Shown piece by piece: positions 36,409 through 45,837 of a DNA stretch of 61,716 nt. Under the pieces are notes generated by a model. The model had not been told where the DNA came from. It searched no databases and saw nothing but the letters and a program-made list of their open reading frames with translations. The position numbers and the translations under genes were made by a program. Source of the stretch: Candidatus Chloroploca mongolica (GTDB lineage Bacteria; Chloroflexota; Chloroflexia; Chloroflexales; Chloroflexaceae). The stretch lies in assembly GCF_004762035.2 (NCBI RefSeq), contig NZ_SIJK02000017.1, forward strand, positions 50,159 through 111,874, in the 5' to 3' direction. Each line of letters opens with the position of its first letter. Positions within the stretch are counted from its first letter, which is position 1.

Positions 36409-37611
36409 CTAGAGTGGCTGTGATAGATCGAGAGATACCGGCTGATTGTCTTCTCCATAGACGCCAACATCATCCCTGAGCAGATCGGCCAATCGGCGAG
36501 CCTCCAGACGCTCAAGATGCATCAAGTGAGCGAAGTGACCTTCCGTAATAAGCTCTCGATCGAGTGCCTCCAATGCTAGGTACTGATATCGGAGCGGCAA
36601 TACACTGTCCCGTGCCGGGATGGGAGACAGACCTAGCTCTTTCTGAGCCTCTCGAATTTTGAATCCGCCTGCACGCAATTTGTCAAGAGTGCCAGTCGCT
36701 ACTAACTTCATACCTTCAAGACGCCCCATCAACGCCTCAAAAGAGACGCCAAAGTAGTGTGCCAAAATGCAGAGATCTGCGGGGGTTATCTTTGACTTCA
36801 CCCGACGAATATCATTGAAACGTCGTGATAGACTGCTCGTCGGCATCAAGAAATACATTGCGAAGTGATCGACAAATCGCTCGCTCTCAGGCTTGCGTTG
36901 ATAAGCGTTCTCCACATAGAGCACTGGTTTGTAACGGCTAACCAAGAAATGCCCGTAGTCGTGCGCAAGTGACCAACGTCGCCGGTCTTCTTGATGATCG
37001 CTATTGACCGCAATGCATCCACCGAGTGTGTGATCGTAGAAGTACATCGCCGAAAAGCGCTGTGGGAATTTCAGATAGAAGATTCGGAGCCCAACCTCTT
37101 GTTCTAAGATGTCGCGGAGGACAGGTAAGGGGGCATCACCGAGATTCAGTCTTGCTCGTTCGCGCGTGGCCAATTCTTCAGCGGCCGTATCGATATGCAG
37201 ACCCGCAATGGAGAATTCGTCAGGATAACGCCGCGAAAGTGGGCTGCCGACAATCTCTTCAAGTTCGAAATAGTTACGAGATAACTCTTGAAGATCGGCG
37301 ATTAGCGGATCGATCCGTGCCTGATCAATATCTGCGAGCACAGCGGGACCGCGAAACTGAACCTCAAATGGCTCGATGGAAGGGCGGGTGCGGACAAAAT
37401 CGCTAACTTGTCGATTATAAGCTCGAGCCAGACTGATTAGCTCATTCGGTCTTATTCGGCGCTCTCCCTTCTCGATAGCGGTAAGAGTCGTACGAGCAAC
37501 CCCAATTACGGAGGCAGCCTGCTCTTGAGTAAGCCCAGAGCGCTTTCGAGCTAGCTGGAGTTCCCGACCTAATGCACGTAGGTCGAGATCATCGAGGATA
37601 TTAGCCGTCAT
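36409..37611 (-). CDS. XRE regulator with ImmA/IrrE (M78) metallopeptidase domain
   Basis: A 400-residue fusion: a Cro/C1 helix-turn-helix at about 11-65 (SGLTQEQAASVIGVARTTLTAIEKGERR), then an M78 peptidase domain with LAHDYGHFL (H217, H221) and the E244-containing ERFVDHFAMYFLMP. The catalytic Glu of HExxH is Asp here (HDYGH), which may reduce activity. Such proteins typically cleave or bind a partner repressor and act as antitoxin to the linked PIN gene. AAAGGA eight bases upstream supports ATG 37611. Confidence 0.85.
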   Translation of the reverse strand: MTANILDDLDLRALGRELQLARKRSGLTQEQAASVIGVARTTLTAIEKGERRIRPNELISLARAYNRQVSDFVRTRPSIEPFEVQFRGPAVLADIDQARIDPLIADLQELSRNYFELEEIVGSPLSRRYPDEFSIAGLHIDTAAEELATRERARLNLGDAPLPVLRDILEQEVGLRIFYLKFPQRFSAMYFYDHTLGGCIAVNSDHQEDRRRWSLAHDYGHFLVSRYKPVLYVENAYQRKPESERFVDHFAMYFLMPTSSLSRRFNDIRRVKSKITPADLCILAHYFGVSFEALMGRLEGMKLVATGTLDKLRAGGFKIREAQKELGLSPIPARDSVLPLRYQYLALEALDRELITEGHFAHLMHLERLEARRLADLLRDDVGVYGEDNQPVSLDLSQPL

Positions 37612-37643
37612 GGGAAGATCCTTTCATTCAGCAATTTGCCAAC

Positions 37644-39026
37644 TTACGCGGCCTCGCGTAGTTCCTCTTCCCCAAGCAGCCCTCGCTCGATGTATGGCCG
37701 CACCTGTTCCCACTCGTCTACATAGCGCTGATACATCTGCGCGAATTGGCCTTGCAGCCATGTAGGCGTCAGGCCCTCAAACAGCGTTATGCGGTCGATG
37801 ATGTCCATCATGCGAGGGTAGTAACTCGCCAAGCTATCCCAAGGCTTATCGGTTGAGAGGAGTTGGCGCAGTACCTGAACTTGCCAGAGCATAGCTCGCA
37901 AATGATTGCCTATCGAAGGACGATAGCCTTGCTCCTCTGGGATCGAGGGAAACAGGTATTTAGTTTCGTCTTGGACACCAGCAGCGAGTAGGCTCTGCTT
38001 CCGTAGGATGCAAGAGGAGCAAACACCGCACTGGCTTGGTACCTCGCGATGAAGACGATCGCATGAAACCGTTTGGACAATGAGTGGATAGTAACGTTCA
38101 TCATGAAAAATACGGCACATATCGGCCTTGGTCCAGAAGATAAAGGGGTTCACGAAGCTAAAAGATGCGCTGATGATCTGCGATACCATTTCGCTCATCA
38201 AGGTGAGCGAGATGGGATGGACTGCCCGCGTGTGATCAAGTCCAACCTCAGAGGCACGAAAGGGCAGATTAATTGCACCCACACCATTCTCGTAGATGTG
38301 AAGCTGATTCTCGTCAGCAAGCAGGGCGCACACAGCCCCAAGGAGCATGAAAACAAAACCTCTAGCGCGCTGGTTACGATTGCGAGGGATGTTGGTAGCG
38401 GTATATCGATAGATCACTTGGGTGCAAGACACCCGCTGTGGGTGATGTTCAGCCAGTCTGACAGCCAGGTCACGTTGCCGGAAGTGAAGTTGCGAGTTGC
38501 TACCGGATCCAAACAGCAAATAGTGTTTGGATGGCTCGCAAGCCATACGATTAACCAGCCCGGACAGCGAGTCAAGTCCCCCGCTCCAGAGAGCGACCTC
38601 TGTCACACGTGATTTCCCGCTTAAGTCGAGGCATCCTTGACGCTCGGCACACCGACCACTCTTTTGGCGCGAAGTAAATTCAAAGTCCCATTTGTCTTCC
38701 GTATACCAATAGAGAAGTTCTCTCAACATATCAGATACTACCGGTTGCTCAAACAGCTCGCGGTGACGCAAAGGCAGCTTAATATGCAGACGTCGCGGGA
38801 AATCTGCTCGACCAATTGCGAAGCGATCTGCAACATGAACTGCTATCGCTAAGTCGACAAGATCAGCTTGCAGTGAGGAAATCTGACGAGACAGCATATA
38901 TGGCAACTGTGAGTCATCAATTGTGGATGAAATGACCCGCGAGTAGCCTGTATGGCGGTCAACAATTCGTACACAACTGCTGACTGACGCCTTTGTAGTG
39001 TTGAGCCATAGGTACGCGCTCTTCAA
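37644..39026 (-). CDS. QueC/QatC-like ATP-pyrophosphatase-fold protein
   Basis: A 460-residue protein with the PP-loop SGGLDS at 148-153 and a QueC-type zinc set C322, C333, C336, C339 (CGVCSSCILRKQS). QueC makes preQ0 from a carboxy-deazaguanine; QueC-like proteins in the Qat and type IV CBASS defence systems use the chemistry on proteins. It is twice QueC's length, like QatC, but no qatA/B/D genes are adjacent. The reading frame begins at a TTG (39026) inside the previous frame, so the start is uncertain. It lies next to the XRE-M78/PIN pair. The N-terminal ~140 residues are unassigned. Confidence 0.78.
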   Translation of the reverse strand: MKSAYLWLNTTKASVSSCVRIVDRHTGYSRVISSTIDDSQLPYMLSRQISSLQADLVDLAIAVHVADRFAIGRADFPRRLHIKLPLRHRELFEQPVVSDMLRELLYWYTEDKWDFEFTSRQKSGRCAERQGCLDLSGKSRVTEVALWSGGLDSLSGLVNRMACEPSKHYLLFGSGSNSQLHFRQRDLAVRLAEHHPQRVSCTQVIYRYTATNIPRNRNQRARGFVFMLLGAVCALLADENQLHIYENGVGAINLPFRASEVGLDHTRAVHPISLTLMSEMVSQIISASFSFVNPFIFWTKADMCRIFHDERYYPLIVQTVSCDRLHREVPSQCGVCSSCILRKQSLLAAGVQDETKYLFPSIPEEQGYRPSIGNHLRAMLWQVQVLRQLLSTDKPWDSLASYYPRMMDIIDRITLFEGLTPTWLQGQFAQMYQRYVDEWEQVRPYIERGLLGEEELREAA

Positions 39027-39429
39027 ATTCTGCGGTATACATTCGACGCAGGGTGCGCTCCATCAACTGGACATTGGTATTTGACAGTTCATTACCTCTG
39101 CGTATGTCATATAGCAGTTCCTTGCTTGCTTCAATAATTTGCTGGCTAGTACGCTTGGGAATGTTACACTGCGCAACCAAATGCTCAATCTCACGATTGA
39201 CGCTCTGCCAGTTAGTAAAGAGCGGCTATCTGGAAATCTCATTCAATCGCTCTGCAATCTGTGCGATCATTTGCGCTGGTACATCGCCGCCTTGTTGGAG
39301 TTGACGCTTGAGCGTTTCAACAACTCCTTCCGCAAGCGATTCCTCGTTGAACTGGCCTTCGCAGAGTTGCTTGTAAACCTTTTGATATGGTCGAGTGAGA
39401 CCAGGATGGACCCGATCGCCGTCCGGCAT
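38959..39429 (-). pseudogene. Small gene of unknown function interrupted by an in-frame TAG
   Basis: A frame starting near MPDGDRVHPGLTRPYQKVY (ATG about 39429) runs to a TAG at 39226-39228. In the same frame, without shift, it continues as PLFTNWQSVNREIEHLVAQ and on through QLCTNC to a stop at 38959. Both parts look like one ~156-residue helical protein, so the TAG is probably a nonsense mutation, a sequencing error or, less likely, a recoded codon. I recognise no family. It is the gene just upstream of the QueC/QatC-like gene and overlaps its start. Confidence 0.5.
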
Positions 39430-39779
39430 AGTACTGCCCCCCTGACTGTGGATCCGTAGTGTCAGTAGGTGCAGTATAATAGGAATATATGACATTGTCA
39501 ATGTTTAAGGGGTAATTTTTAGAAAAATGTCAGAAATCTTACGCATCGACCGAGTCGTGCTGGATGAGTGTGTGGACGAGGACGCTGCTGCCGTTGAGCA
39601 GGATCTGCGATTTCGGATCTGCTTTGCGTGCGCGAACCTGCTTGATGATGTTGTCACGGATCAGGGTCGAGTTGCGCCGGGCGTCAGCAAAGTCCAGTGT
39701 GGTAGAGACGACACCGAGCCGCGGGTGGTAAGCGGGTCAAAGTTGATCAAAAGGCGCAGGCGTTTTGCTCAAACCCCAC

Positions 39780-39810
39780 TTGACCTTGCCCTTAGGGTAA
39801 GGTATATCCT
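39780..39810 (+). promoter_or_regulatory. MerR-type promoter and operator
   Basis: TTGACC (39780-39785) and TATCCT (39805-39810) are separated by 19 bases, the over-long spacing typical of MerR-activated promoters. The spacer contains a 21-base near-palindrome (39783-39803, ACCTTGCCC...GGGTAAGGT). The regulator's ATG is 18 bases downstream, with AAGGAGG at 39817-39823. MerR would bind here and control itself and the exporter genes behind it. Confidence 0.8.
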
Positions 39811-39828
39811 ACGCGTAAGGAGGGGTTC

Positions 39829-40665
39829 ATGCGTGGAACACGGGTGACCATCGGCGTCGCGGCCCAACTGCTCGGCGTTAGCGCGAAGACCCTGCGCCAC
39901 TATCAGCGCCGGGGGCTCTTGAGCGATACGCACCGGGAGGCCAACGGCTACCGCTCGTTCGGGGCTGCCGACCTGCTGCGCGTCCAGCAGATCCGTCGAC
40001 TCCAAAGCCTGGGTCTTTCGCTTACCCAGGTTCAGGCGTTGCTTGACGCGCCGGACGCCGATTCGTCGCTGCAAGCAGCGCTGGCCCAGCTTGCGGCTGA
40101 AGTAGAGATCCAGATCGCTCAGCTGGAGGCTCGTCGTGCGCTGATTGCCCGTCTCGCGGCCGACCCGCAGACACTGATGGAGCAGCCTCTAATTCCCTCG
40201 CCCACCGCCGCGCTCATCGAGGCCTCGCTCGGGGATCTCGCCGACGAGGTCAGCCCGTGGATGCGCGAGGCCGACGCCTATCTGCTCGGCCAATTGGATA
40301 CTGTGCTCGGCAACGACTCGGCCTACCACGCCCAGATGCAGGAACTGGCCCAGCTTGCCGCCGCACACCCGACGGCCTACCAGGAGCTCGTTGCTCTTGG
40401 CCGACGGCTTGAAGCACTGCGCGATGCCGACCCCACCGTACCCGAGATCGCCGACCTGGCTGCCGCCTACCAAATCGCCGTCACCGAGAATGTACTCATG
40501 CGCGCCATGGTCGCCCTGCCCGTCCCCGACGGCCCTGCGGCGGAGTTGCTCGGTGACCTGCTCGGCCTGACTGCGCCGAAGGTGCTCTCGTCTGCTCAGC
40601 TGCGGGTCTTCGCGCTGGCCGGGGCGACCGCAGCGACCGCCGATCCGCCGACTTCAACCAGCTAG
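39829..40665 (+). CDS. MerR-family transcriptional regulator
   Basis: A 278-residue regulator. The winged helix-turn-helix is at about 5-75 (VTIGVAAQLLGVSAKTLRHYQRRGLL...YRSFGAADLLRVQQIRRLQSLGLSL), followed by a coiled-coil dimerisation helix (~85-115) and a large alanine-rich ligand-type domain. The effector is unknown. It opens a three-gene operon with an ABC exporter, 17 bases before the ATPase gene, and sits directly behind a MerR-type promoter. A multidrug or antibiotic response is a likely role. Confidence 0.9.
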   Translation: MRGTRVTIGVAAQLLGVSAKTLRHYQRRGLLSDTHREANGYRSFGAADLLRVQQIRRLQSLGLSLTQVQALLDAPDADSSLQAALAQLAAEVEIQIAQLEARRALIARLAADPQTLMEQPLIPSPTAALIEASLGDLADEVSPWMREADAYLLGQLDTVLGNDSAYHAQMQELAQLAAAHPTAYQELVALGRRLEALRDADPTVPEIADLAAAYQIAVTENVLMRAMVALPVPDGPAAELLGDLLGLTAPKVLSSAQLRVFALAGATAATADPPTSTS

Positions 40666-40682
40666 CAATAGAGGAGAATGCG

Positions 40683-41978
40683 ATGCGCCTCACCTACAGC
40701 CAGCGAACTGGCTCCTCGACCCTCATCCTTGGGCTACTGGGCCTCGCTCTGGTCGAGGTAGCCCTGATCGGCGGGCTGATCAGCGTCCTCGTCCCGTCAC
40801 CGCTGCGCTGGGTGCTGCTCGCCGCGCTTGCCGCCCTGACCCTGTGGGCAATGCTGAGCGCCCTCAGCCCGTTCGTGACGGCGCATCACCTCGACGCCGA
40901 GACCCTCCAGCTGCGCTTTGGCCTGGCAGTGCGCGCCAAGCTTCCCCGCGCGCAGATTGCCACCGCGACCCTGGTGAGCGTCCCGTCCGGGGTGATGGCC
41001 GGGGCAACCTACACGCCCGAGCGCCGCGAGCTGCGCCTGGGCCTGCATACCCAGGGACTGATTCAGCTGGAACTGGCCGAGCCGCTTAGCATCCGCGTCG
41101 GGCTGCGCGGGGGCGGGTCCGTCGAGCGCATCATCCTTGCGTTGGACGAACCCGAACTCCTCCTCACGGCTCTCACTGGGTCGGCGCCAGCTGCCCCCAC
41201 TACTGAGATCACGCAGCCAATGGCCGTGGCGGTCGGGCCAGGGCCAACAGGAATGCCGCTGCTGGTCGCCGACGGGCTCGCGCGCTGCTATGGACAGCGA
41301 TCCATTGTCGCGGGGCTGAGCTTCGCGGTGCGCGCCGGCGAAATCTATGGCTTCCTTGGACCAAACGGCGCCGGCAAGACGACTACGATCAAGCTGCTGG
41401 TGGGGCTCCTGACACCTGATGCGGGGCGAGTGAGCATCGCGGGCCACGACGTATGGAAGGCACCACTGGCAGCCCGCGCCGCCCTTGGCTACGTCGCTGA
41501 TCGGGCGCTGCTCACCGAGCGGCTGACCGGGCGCGAATACCTGTACTTCCTGGCGCAGCTCCGTGCGCTCCCGCTGCCGGAAGCCCAGGCCCGCAGCGCC
41601 GCGCTGCTCGACCAGTTCGAGCTTGGGCCGCACGCTGACTGCCTCAGCGGCAGCTACTCGCTGGGGATGCGCCGCAAGCTGGCGCTGGCTGGAGCGCTGC
41701 TCCACCGCCCGCCGGTGTTGGTGCTCGACGAGCCGTTCAACGGACTGGACCCCCGCGCGGCCTACCGGCTCAAGCTGTTGCTGCGCGACTTGGCCGACGC
41801 GGGCAGCGCAATCTTGCTCTCGACCCACGACCTGGCGGCGATGGAGTTGGTGGCCGACCGGGTGGGTCTGCTCCACGCAGGGCGACTGGTCGCGGAGGGC
41901 CGCCCAGACGAGGTGCGCTCCCTGGCCGCTGCGGAGAGTCTGGAGCAAGCCTTTCTCCAGCTGACGGTGACGCCATGA
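40683..41978 (+). CDS. ABC exporter ATPase with N-terminal membrane/PH-like domain
   Basis: A 431-residue protein. Residues ~1-65 form two membrane segments, followed by a beta-rich PH-like region to about 165. The ABC domain comes next: Walker A GPNGAGKTT near 226, signature variant YSLGMRRKL near 326, Walker B VLVLDEPFNGLDP near 347 and STHD. The N-terminal membrane module is unusual; ATPases of this ABC-2 type normally start at the nucleotide domain. GAGGAG six bases upstream supports the ATG. Its stop overlaps the permease start by four bases. Confidence 0.88.
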   Translation: MRLTYSQRTGSSTLILGLLGLALVEVALIGGLISVLVPSPLRWVLLAALAALTLWAMLSALSPFVTAHHLDAETLQLRFGLAVRAKLPRAQIATATLVSVPSGVMAGATYTPERRELRLGLHTQGLIQLELAEPLSIRVGLRGGGSVERIILALDEPELLLTALTGSAPAAPTTEITQPMAVAVGPGPTGMPLLVADGLARCYGQRSIVAGLSFAVRAGEIYGFLGPNGAGKTTTIKLLVGLLTPDAGRVSIAGHDVWKAPLAARAALGYVADRALLTERLTGREYLYFLAQLRALPLPEAQARSAALLDQFELGPHADCLSGSYSLGMRRKLALAGALLHRPPVLVLDEPFNGLDPRAAYRLKLLLRDLADAGSAILLSTHDLAAMELVADRVGLLHAGRLVAEGRPDEVRSLAAAESLEQAFLQLTVTP

Positions 41979-43351
41979 GCGCCGCCCGGCTGTTCTGGCG
42001 CACGGTCGGCCGCGAGCTGTCCAACGCACGCTGCAGCGACCCAAGCTTTCGCATCGGCAACCTAGTTGGCCTCATTGTCGGACTCGTGCTCGCAGCATGG
42101 GGCGGGTGGACGTTACACTTGCGGATAGCTGGTTGGGGAGAAGATCAGGGCTTAGAAGAACTGACGCGGAACCTTGCGTTCACGCTGGTCTTATTCTGGC
42201 TCGGGCTCGGGGCGTGGGCGGGAGTAGGGGCACTGCGCCTCGGGCTGGCGCGCGACGAGCAGCAGCTCCTGCTGACGTTGCCATTGCGTCCGGCGGATCG
42301 CTGGCATGCCCTGCTGGTGCGCGTGGTGCGCGAGTGGGTGGGCTTGGTACCGCTCGCCCTTACCCTGACCGCCCTCGGTGGCGGGCTGACGGCCCTGGGC
42401 ACGCCCAGCCTGCTCTGGCTGCTCGCCGCCGGCGTCGGAGTGGCGCTGGCCCTCGTTGCTGGCCCCCTGATCGCCGTCGGTGGGGCCGCACTCCTGCTGC
42501 GGCTCCCGCTGCCGTCAGGCAGCGATGGCTGGCTCGCGGGATTGGGCGGACGCTGCCTGGAGGCACTCACTCTGCGCCAGAGCAGTCGCGATCGTGCGCC
42601 CACCGCCCACATCCTGCCTGGTATTGCCCTGCTTAGCGCGGTGGTCGCGCGGCGGCGCACGCCCGTAGCAGCGATCCTCTGGCGCAGCCTGATCAGCCAG
42701 AGCCGTAACTGGACCTTCCGCCTCCGCGTGCTGATGACCCCGGTCCTTTGCGCCGGCGGCCTCTGGCTCTCCGGACAGGTCACACTCCCTGGATTGGGCG
42801 ACGGGCAACGCTTAGCCGCCTTCGCGGTGGTGCTGGCGCTGCTGACCATTGCCGACGGAGCGGCGAGCCCGGTGGGTGGCGAGGGCGAGCGGCTAGCCGT
42901 GCTGCTCACAGCTCCAGTGAGCGCGGGCGCGCTGCTGCGAGGCAAGCTGCTGGCGATGCTGCTGGCTGTCGGTGTCCAGGCGCTTTTCGTCACGGCGACG
43001 CTTGGGGTGCTGCTCCAACTTGGCGCAGGGGCCGTGCTACTTGTGCTCGCACAGGTGCTAGTGGCGCTCCTCGGGCTCGTCGCGCTGTTCGTGGGCGGGA
43101 GCGTTTGGGACAGCGATCTGTCGCGCCAGGTGGAGGGAGCGATGCAGGCGCTGCTCGTCGAGGAGGTGCCGGTGACGCCGATGCGGCTCATCCTGATCGG
43201 ACTGGGCAGTCTCCTGGTTACGGCCCAGATCTGGCTGATCGTGGCCCTCGACGGTGCGCTCGCCCTCGCCGCCCTTGCGGCGCTCACCGCAGTGGTTGTC
43301 GCCGGCTCCAGTGTCGGTGGTCGGCTTGCGCTGCCGCAGATCGTCCGCTAG
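41975..43351 (+). CDS. ABC-2-type exporter permease
   Basis: A 458-residue membrane protein with at least ten hydrophobic segments (for example LVLAAWGGWTL, LLWLLAAGVGVALALVAG, LLAVGVQALFVTATLGVLL). Its ATG overlaps the ATPase stop (ATGA), so the two are translationally coupled and form one exporter. The substrate is unknown. The gene ends about 110 bases before the truncated IS1182 remnant; that gap shows no feature. Confidence 0.85.
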   Translation: MSAARLFWRTVGRELSNARCSDPSFRIGNLVGLIVGLVLAAWGGWTLHLRIAGWGEDQGLEELTRNLAFTLVLFWLGLGAWAGVGALRLGLARDEQQLLLTLPLRPADRWHALLVRVVREWVGLVPLALTLTALGGGLTALGTPSLLWLLAAGVGVALALVAGPLIAVGGAALLLRLPLPSGSDGWLAGLGGRCLEALTLRQSSRDRAPTAHILPGIALLSAVVARRRTPVAAILWRSLISQSRNWTFRLRVLMTPVLCAGGLWLSGQVTLPGLGDGQRLAAFAVVLALLTIADGAASPVGGEGERLAVLLTAPVSAGALLRGKLLAMLLAVGVQALFVTATLGVLLQLGAGAVLLVLAQVLVALLGLVALFVGGSVWDSDLSRQVEGAMQALLVEEVPVTPMRLILIGLGSLLVTAQIWLIVALDGALALAALAALTAVVVAGSSVGGRLALPQIVR

Positions 43352-43460
43352 GCCTTCATATGGACTCCAACAGCCCGAGGGTGCCGACGGCTCTCCACGC
43401 CACGGGCATGGTCAGTGGCGACTGGGTCGCGTTCGACCAGACTGCGACCCGTGTCGATGG

Positions 43461-44636
43461 TCAAGTGGCGGCGAAGCCCTTCCCTTCTGAGGCTTGCCGG
43501 TGATAATCCCCGCGTACTGGACCCAGCAGGTCAAGCTGATACTGGCGCTCGCTTTCGATGAGCAGTTCGGCGTCGATATAGCCGGTATCAGTCAGGTGGA
43601 CTTCAGGCAGGAGCTCGCGCTGCTTGAGTGCTTCGTGCATGCGCTCCGTGACGGCATCGTCCGAGGTGGTCGCCATCGTAGTTTCCACATTGGTAATCAG
43701 GTGCGGCAGATCGGCATCGCAACTCTCGGTCAGATTAACCTTGTAACCGATCCAGGTCATGCCGCGCTTCTGGCTGTAGCGTGCGTCGTGGTCGTAGGGT
43801 GAACTGATGTACTGGCCTGCCGACGGGGTTTCATCGTTGGCGCGCCAATGCAGTTGGCCCTGTTCCGTCCAGGTGTAGTTCTGGAGCCAGACCCGATGCA
43901 GGGTCTCGACCGCGGGAACGCTGCGCTGCCACGCTGGCGCATCAGTCGCAACCACCGCACTGAGGAACTGCGAACCATCTCGCCCGACTTCATTGGCCAA
44001 GGCAAGCCGCGCGGCGGCTGCCTCAGGAAGCCGATAGTCCTCAAAGCGGTCTTCATAGCGGTCGAGCCACTCGCGCTGGCTGAGGCTGAGCAGCCAGTCA
44101 GGTGCGACAAGCGCCAGACAGTTGAGGGCGTGGCGCAGGGTCGAGCCGACGCACTCCAAGCGATTAAGGGCGCGCATCGCGGCAAGCACGTGGGTCGAAT
44201 CACTCCGCTGGCGCCTGTGATCACGAAGCAGGCCGTGCTCACGAAATTGGGTGAGCACGCTGTCGAAGAGCAGATGCTCAGCATTGCCAGTGACCAGGCG
44301 TGTGCGAAACTCACTGAGCACTGATGGGTCAAAGCCGGCATAGGTCAGCGGCAAGGCCAGCAGATACTTCCAGTCAATCCGGCTACGAACTGCGTCGGCA
44401 GCTTGTTCGTCAGAAAGCCGCTCGGCAAACGGTAGGATGGTAATCAGGGCGAGGCGCGCGGGGTCTTCGCCGGACTGACCAGGATGGGAGAAGAGGTGCT
44501 GAAAGTCGGGGTTGTGGAACAGCGGCCCAAAGGTATCCCGCAGCAAGAGATAGCAATTGCCCTTGGGAAAGGCGGCTTTGGCCACCCGTACCGTTTCTTC
44601 CGGTATCACGTAGAACAGCGGCGAGTTGAGCGACAT
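43461..44636 (-). pseudogene. C-terminally truncated IS1182-family transposase
   Basis: The frame starts MSLNSPLFYVIPEETVRVAKAAFPKGN, closely related to the intact transposase at 21993, with GGAGG six bases before ATG 44636. Homology runs for about 386 residues to EGKGFA and then stops at a TGA, where the intact protein continues for ~165 residues including the zinc and C-terminal catalytic region. It cannot be a functional transposase. The 3' half of the element and its left inverted repeat are gone. Confidence 0.85.
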
Positions 44637-44760
44637 CTCCTACCTCCACCGATCTTCGCGCCACTTCCAATCTGAGGTTGGAGCGATGATAGCGCAGGCT
44701 AGCGTTTTTTGGGCATCCCCAGCACCCAAGCCTTCGGAGATGGGGTTCGCCAGGGGTATC
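43461..44760 (-). mobile_element. IS1182-type remnant with one terminal repeat
   Basis: The right-hand terminal repeat ends exactly at 44760 (GGTTCGCCAGGGGTATC; complement begins GATACCCCTGGCGAACCCC), clearly related to the ends of the intact element (GATACTGCTGGCAAACCCC). The matching left end is missing, so the break point is near 43470. Confidence 0.8.
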
Positions 44761-44815
44761 GAAAGTGCGGGAGAGTCACTTTTCGATTGACAAACACACC
44801 TAGCCTCCCTCTTAT

Positions 44816-45802
44816 CTACCACCCATCCCACGCCGGGCTGTCAACCTGAAAACGCGTGCGCGAAACCGGCCTCGGCTGCTCAAATCTCACCACCCCCTCC
44901 TCCAGATCCCACGGGCGCAGCGAGCGCGGGCGGCCTTCCATGTCGTGCCAGACCCAGACGCTGCGCCCGTCAGGCAGGTATCGGCGCGGGTTCCAGGGGT
45001 GCCAATGCGTGCCCGTGCCCAGCGTGAGCGTCTCGACAGTGGTGAAGAAGGCGGGCAGCAGCGCGTGCTGCGTCCAGGCGCTCCAGATGGTTTCGAGGCG
45101 GAGCCAGCCCTGGTCGGTGATCCAGAGAAAGATGGTGTGCGTGGCGGGCGGCCAGGTGGTCTGATCCCAGCGGGTGCGCCAGTTGCGGGCGCGCTGGGCG
45201 AGTTGGCGGGCGTCTTCGCTGCCGCTGTCGATCTCGACGACCAGGCGCATGATGCCGAAACCCGGCGGTGGGGTGTAATCCGCGCCGAGATACTCCGGGG
45301 CGTAGGTGACGGGCCACGTGCGCTGCGCGGGCAGCCCGTCGAGGTCGTAGCCGATTGCGGCGATCCCGTCGCCGCGGGCGTCGCTGCCGCTGAAGGGCCG
45401 GATCATCCAGCCCATGCCGCTGATGCCCAGGTCGGTGCGGATGTCTTCATGCAGCGCGACGCCAAACTGGTTGGCGAGCAGCAGCCCTGGGTGCACGCGC
45501 TCGGCGACCGGGCGCACCGGTGCGAGGCGTGGGAAGCCCGCTTCGCGCAGCAGGCGGGCTCCGTTCCGCCCGAGTTGGTAGCCGCGCCCGTCAGGGATGG
45601 CGATGGGCTGGATGTATTGCTCGGCCAGCCAGCGTGCGAGCCGTTCGGTGCGCGCTTGCCGACTGACGGCCTCGGGCCAGACGAGGGCGCAGAGGTCGTT
45701 TTCGCTGAGCAGGATGCTGTCGTTGAGCCGCTGGAGCATCAGCCGGGTGCGTTCGCCGAGGTTCGACCAGGTGACGCGGCGGCGTGATCGCGTGGTGGGC
45801 AT
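44816..45802 (-). CDS. Replication-relaxation family protein
   Basis: A 328-residue protein. Its N-terminal winged helix (LGERTRLMLQRLNDSILLSENDLCALVWPEAVSRQARTERLARWL) matches the replication-relaxation (Replic_Relax) family found in plasmids and integrative elements. The C-terminal part carries a nuclease-like EID...WLRLETIW stretch. ATG 45802 is set by AAGGA about ten bases upstream; the frame extends far further upstream but only as an artefact of GC-rich DNA. It lies downstream of the conjugation ATPase remnant, with a perfect hairpin between them. Confidence 0.78.
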   Translation of the reverse strand: MPTTRSRRRVTWSNLGERTRLMLQRLNDSILLSENDLCALVWPEAVSRQARTERLARWLAEQYIQPIAIPDGRGYQLGRNGARLLREAGFPRLAPVRPVAERVHPGLLLANQFGVALHEDIRTDLGISGMGWMIRPFSGSDARGDGIAAIGYDLDGLPAQRTWPVTYAPEYLGADYTPPPGFGIMRLVVEIDSGSEDARQLAQRARNWRTRWDQTTWPPATHTIFLWITDQGWLRLETIWSAWTQHALLPAFFTTVETLTLGTGTHWHPWNPRRYLPDGRSVWVWHDMEGRPRSLRPWDLEEGVVRFEQPRPVSRTRFQVDSPAWDGW

Positions 45803-45837
45803 GGGCGATGGATCCTTTGCTGCTGATGGGCTGGTTG

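Noticed and set aside
37644-39026. Complete Qat or CBASS system
   Set aside because: No QatA, QatB, QatD, CD-NTase or other Cap genes were found next to the QueC-like gene.
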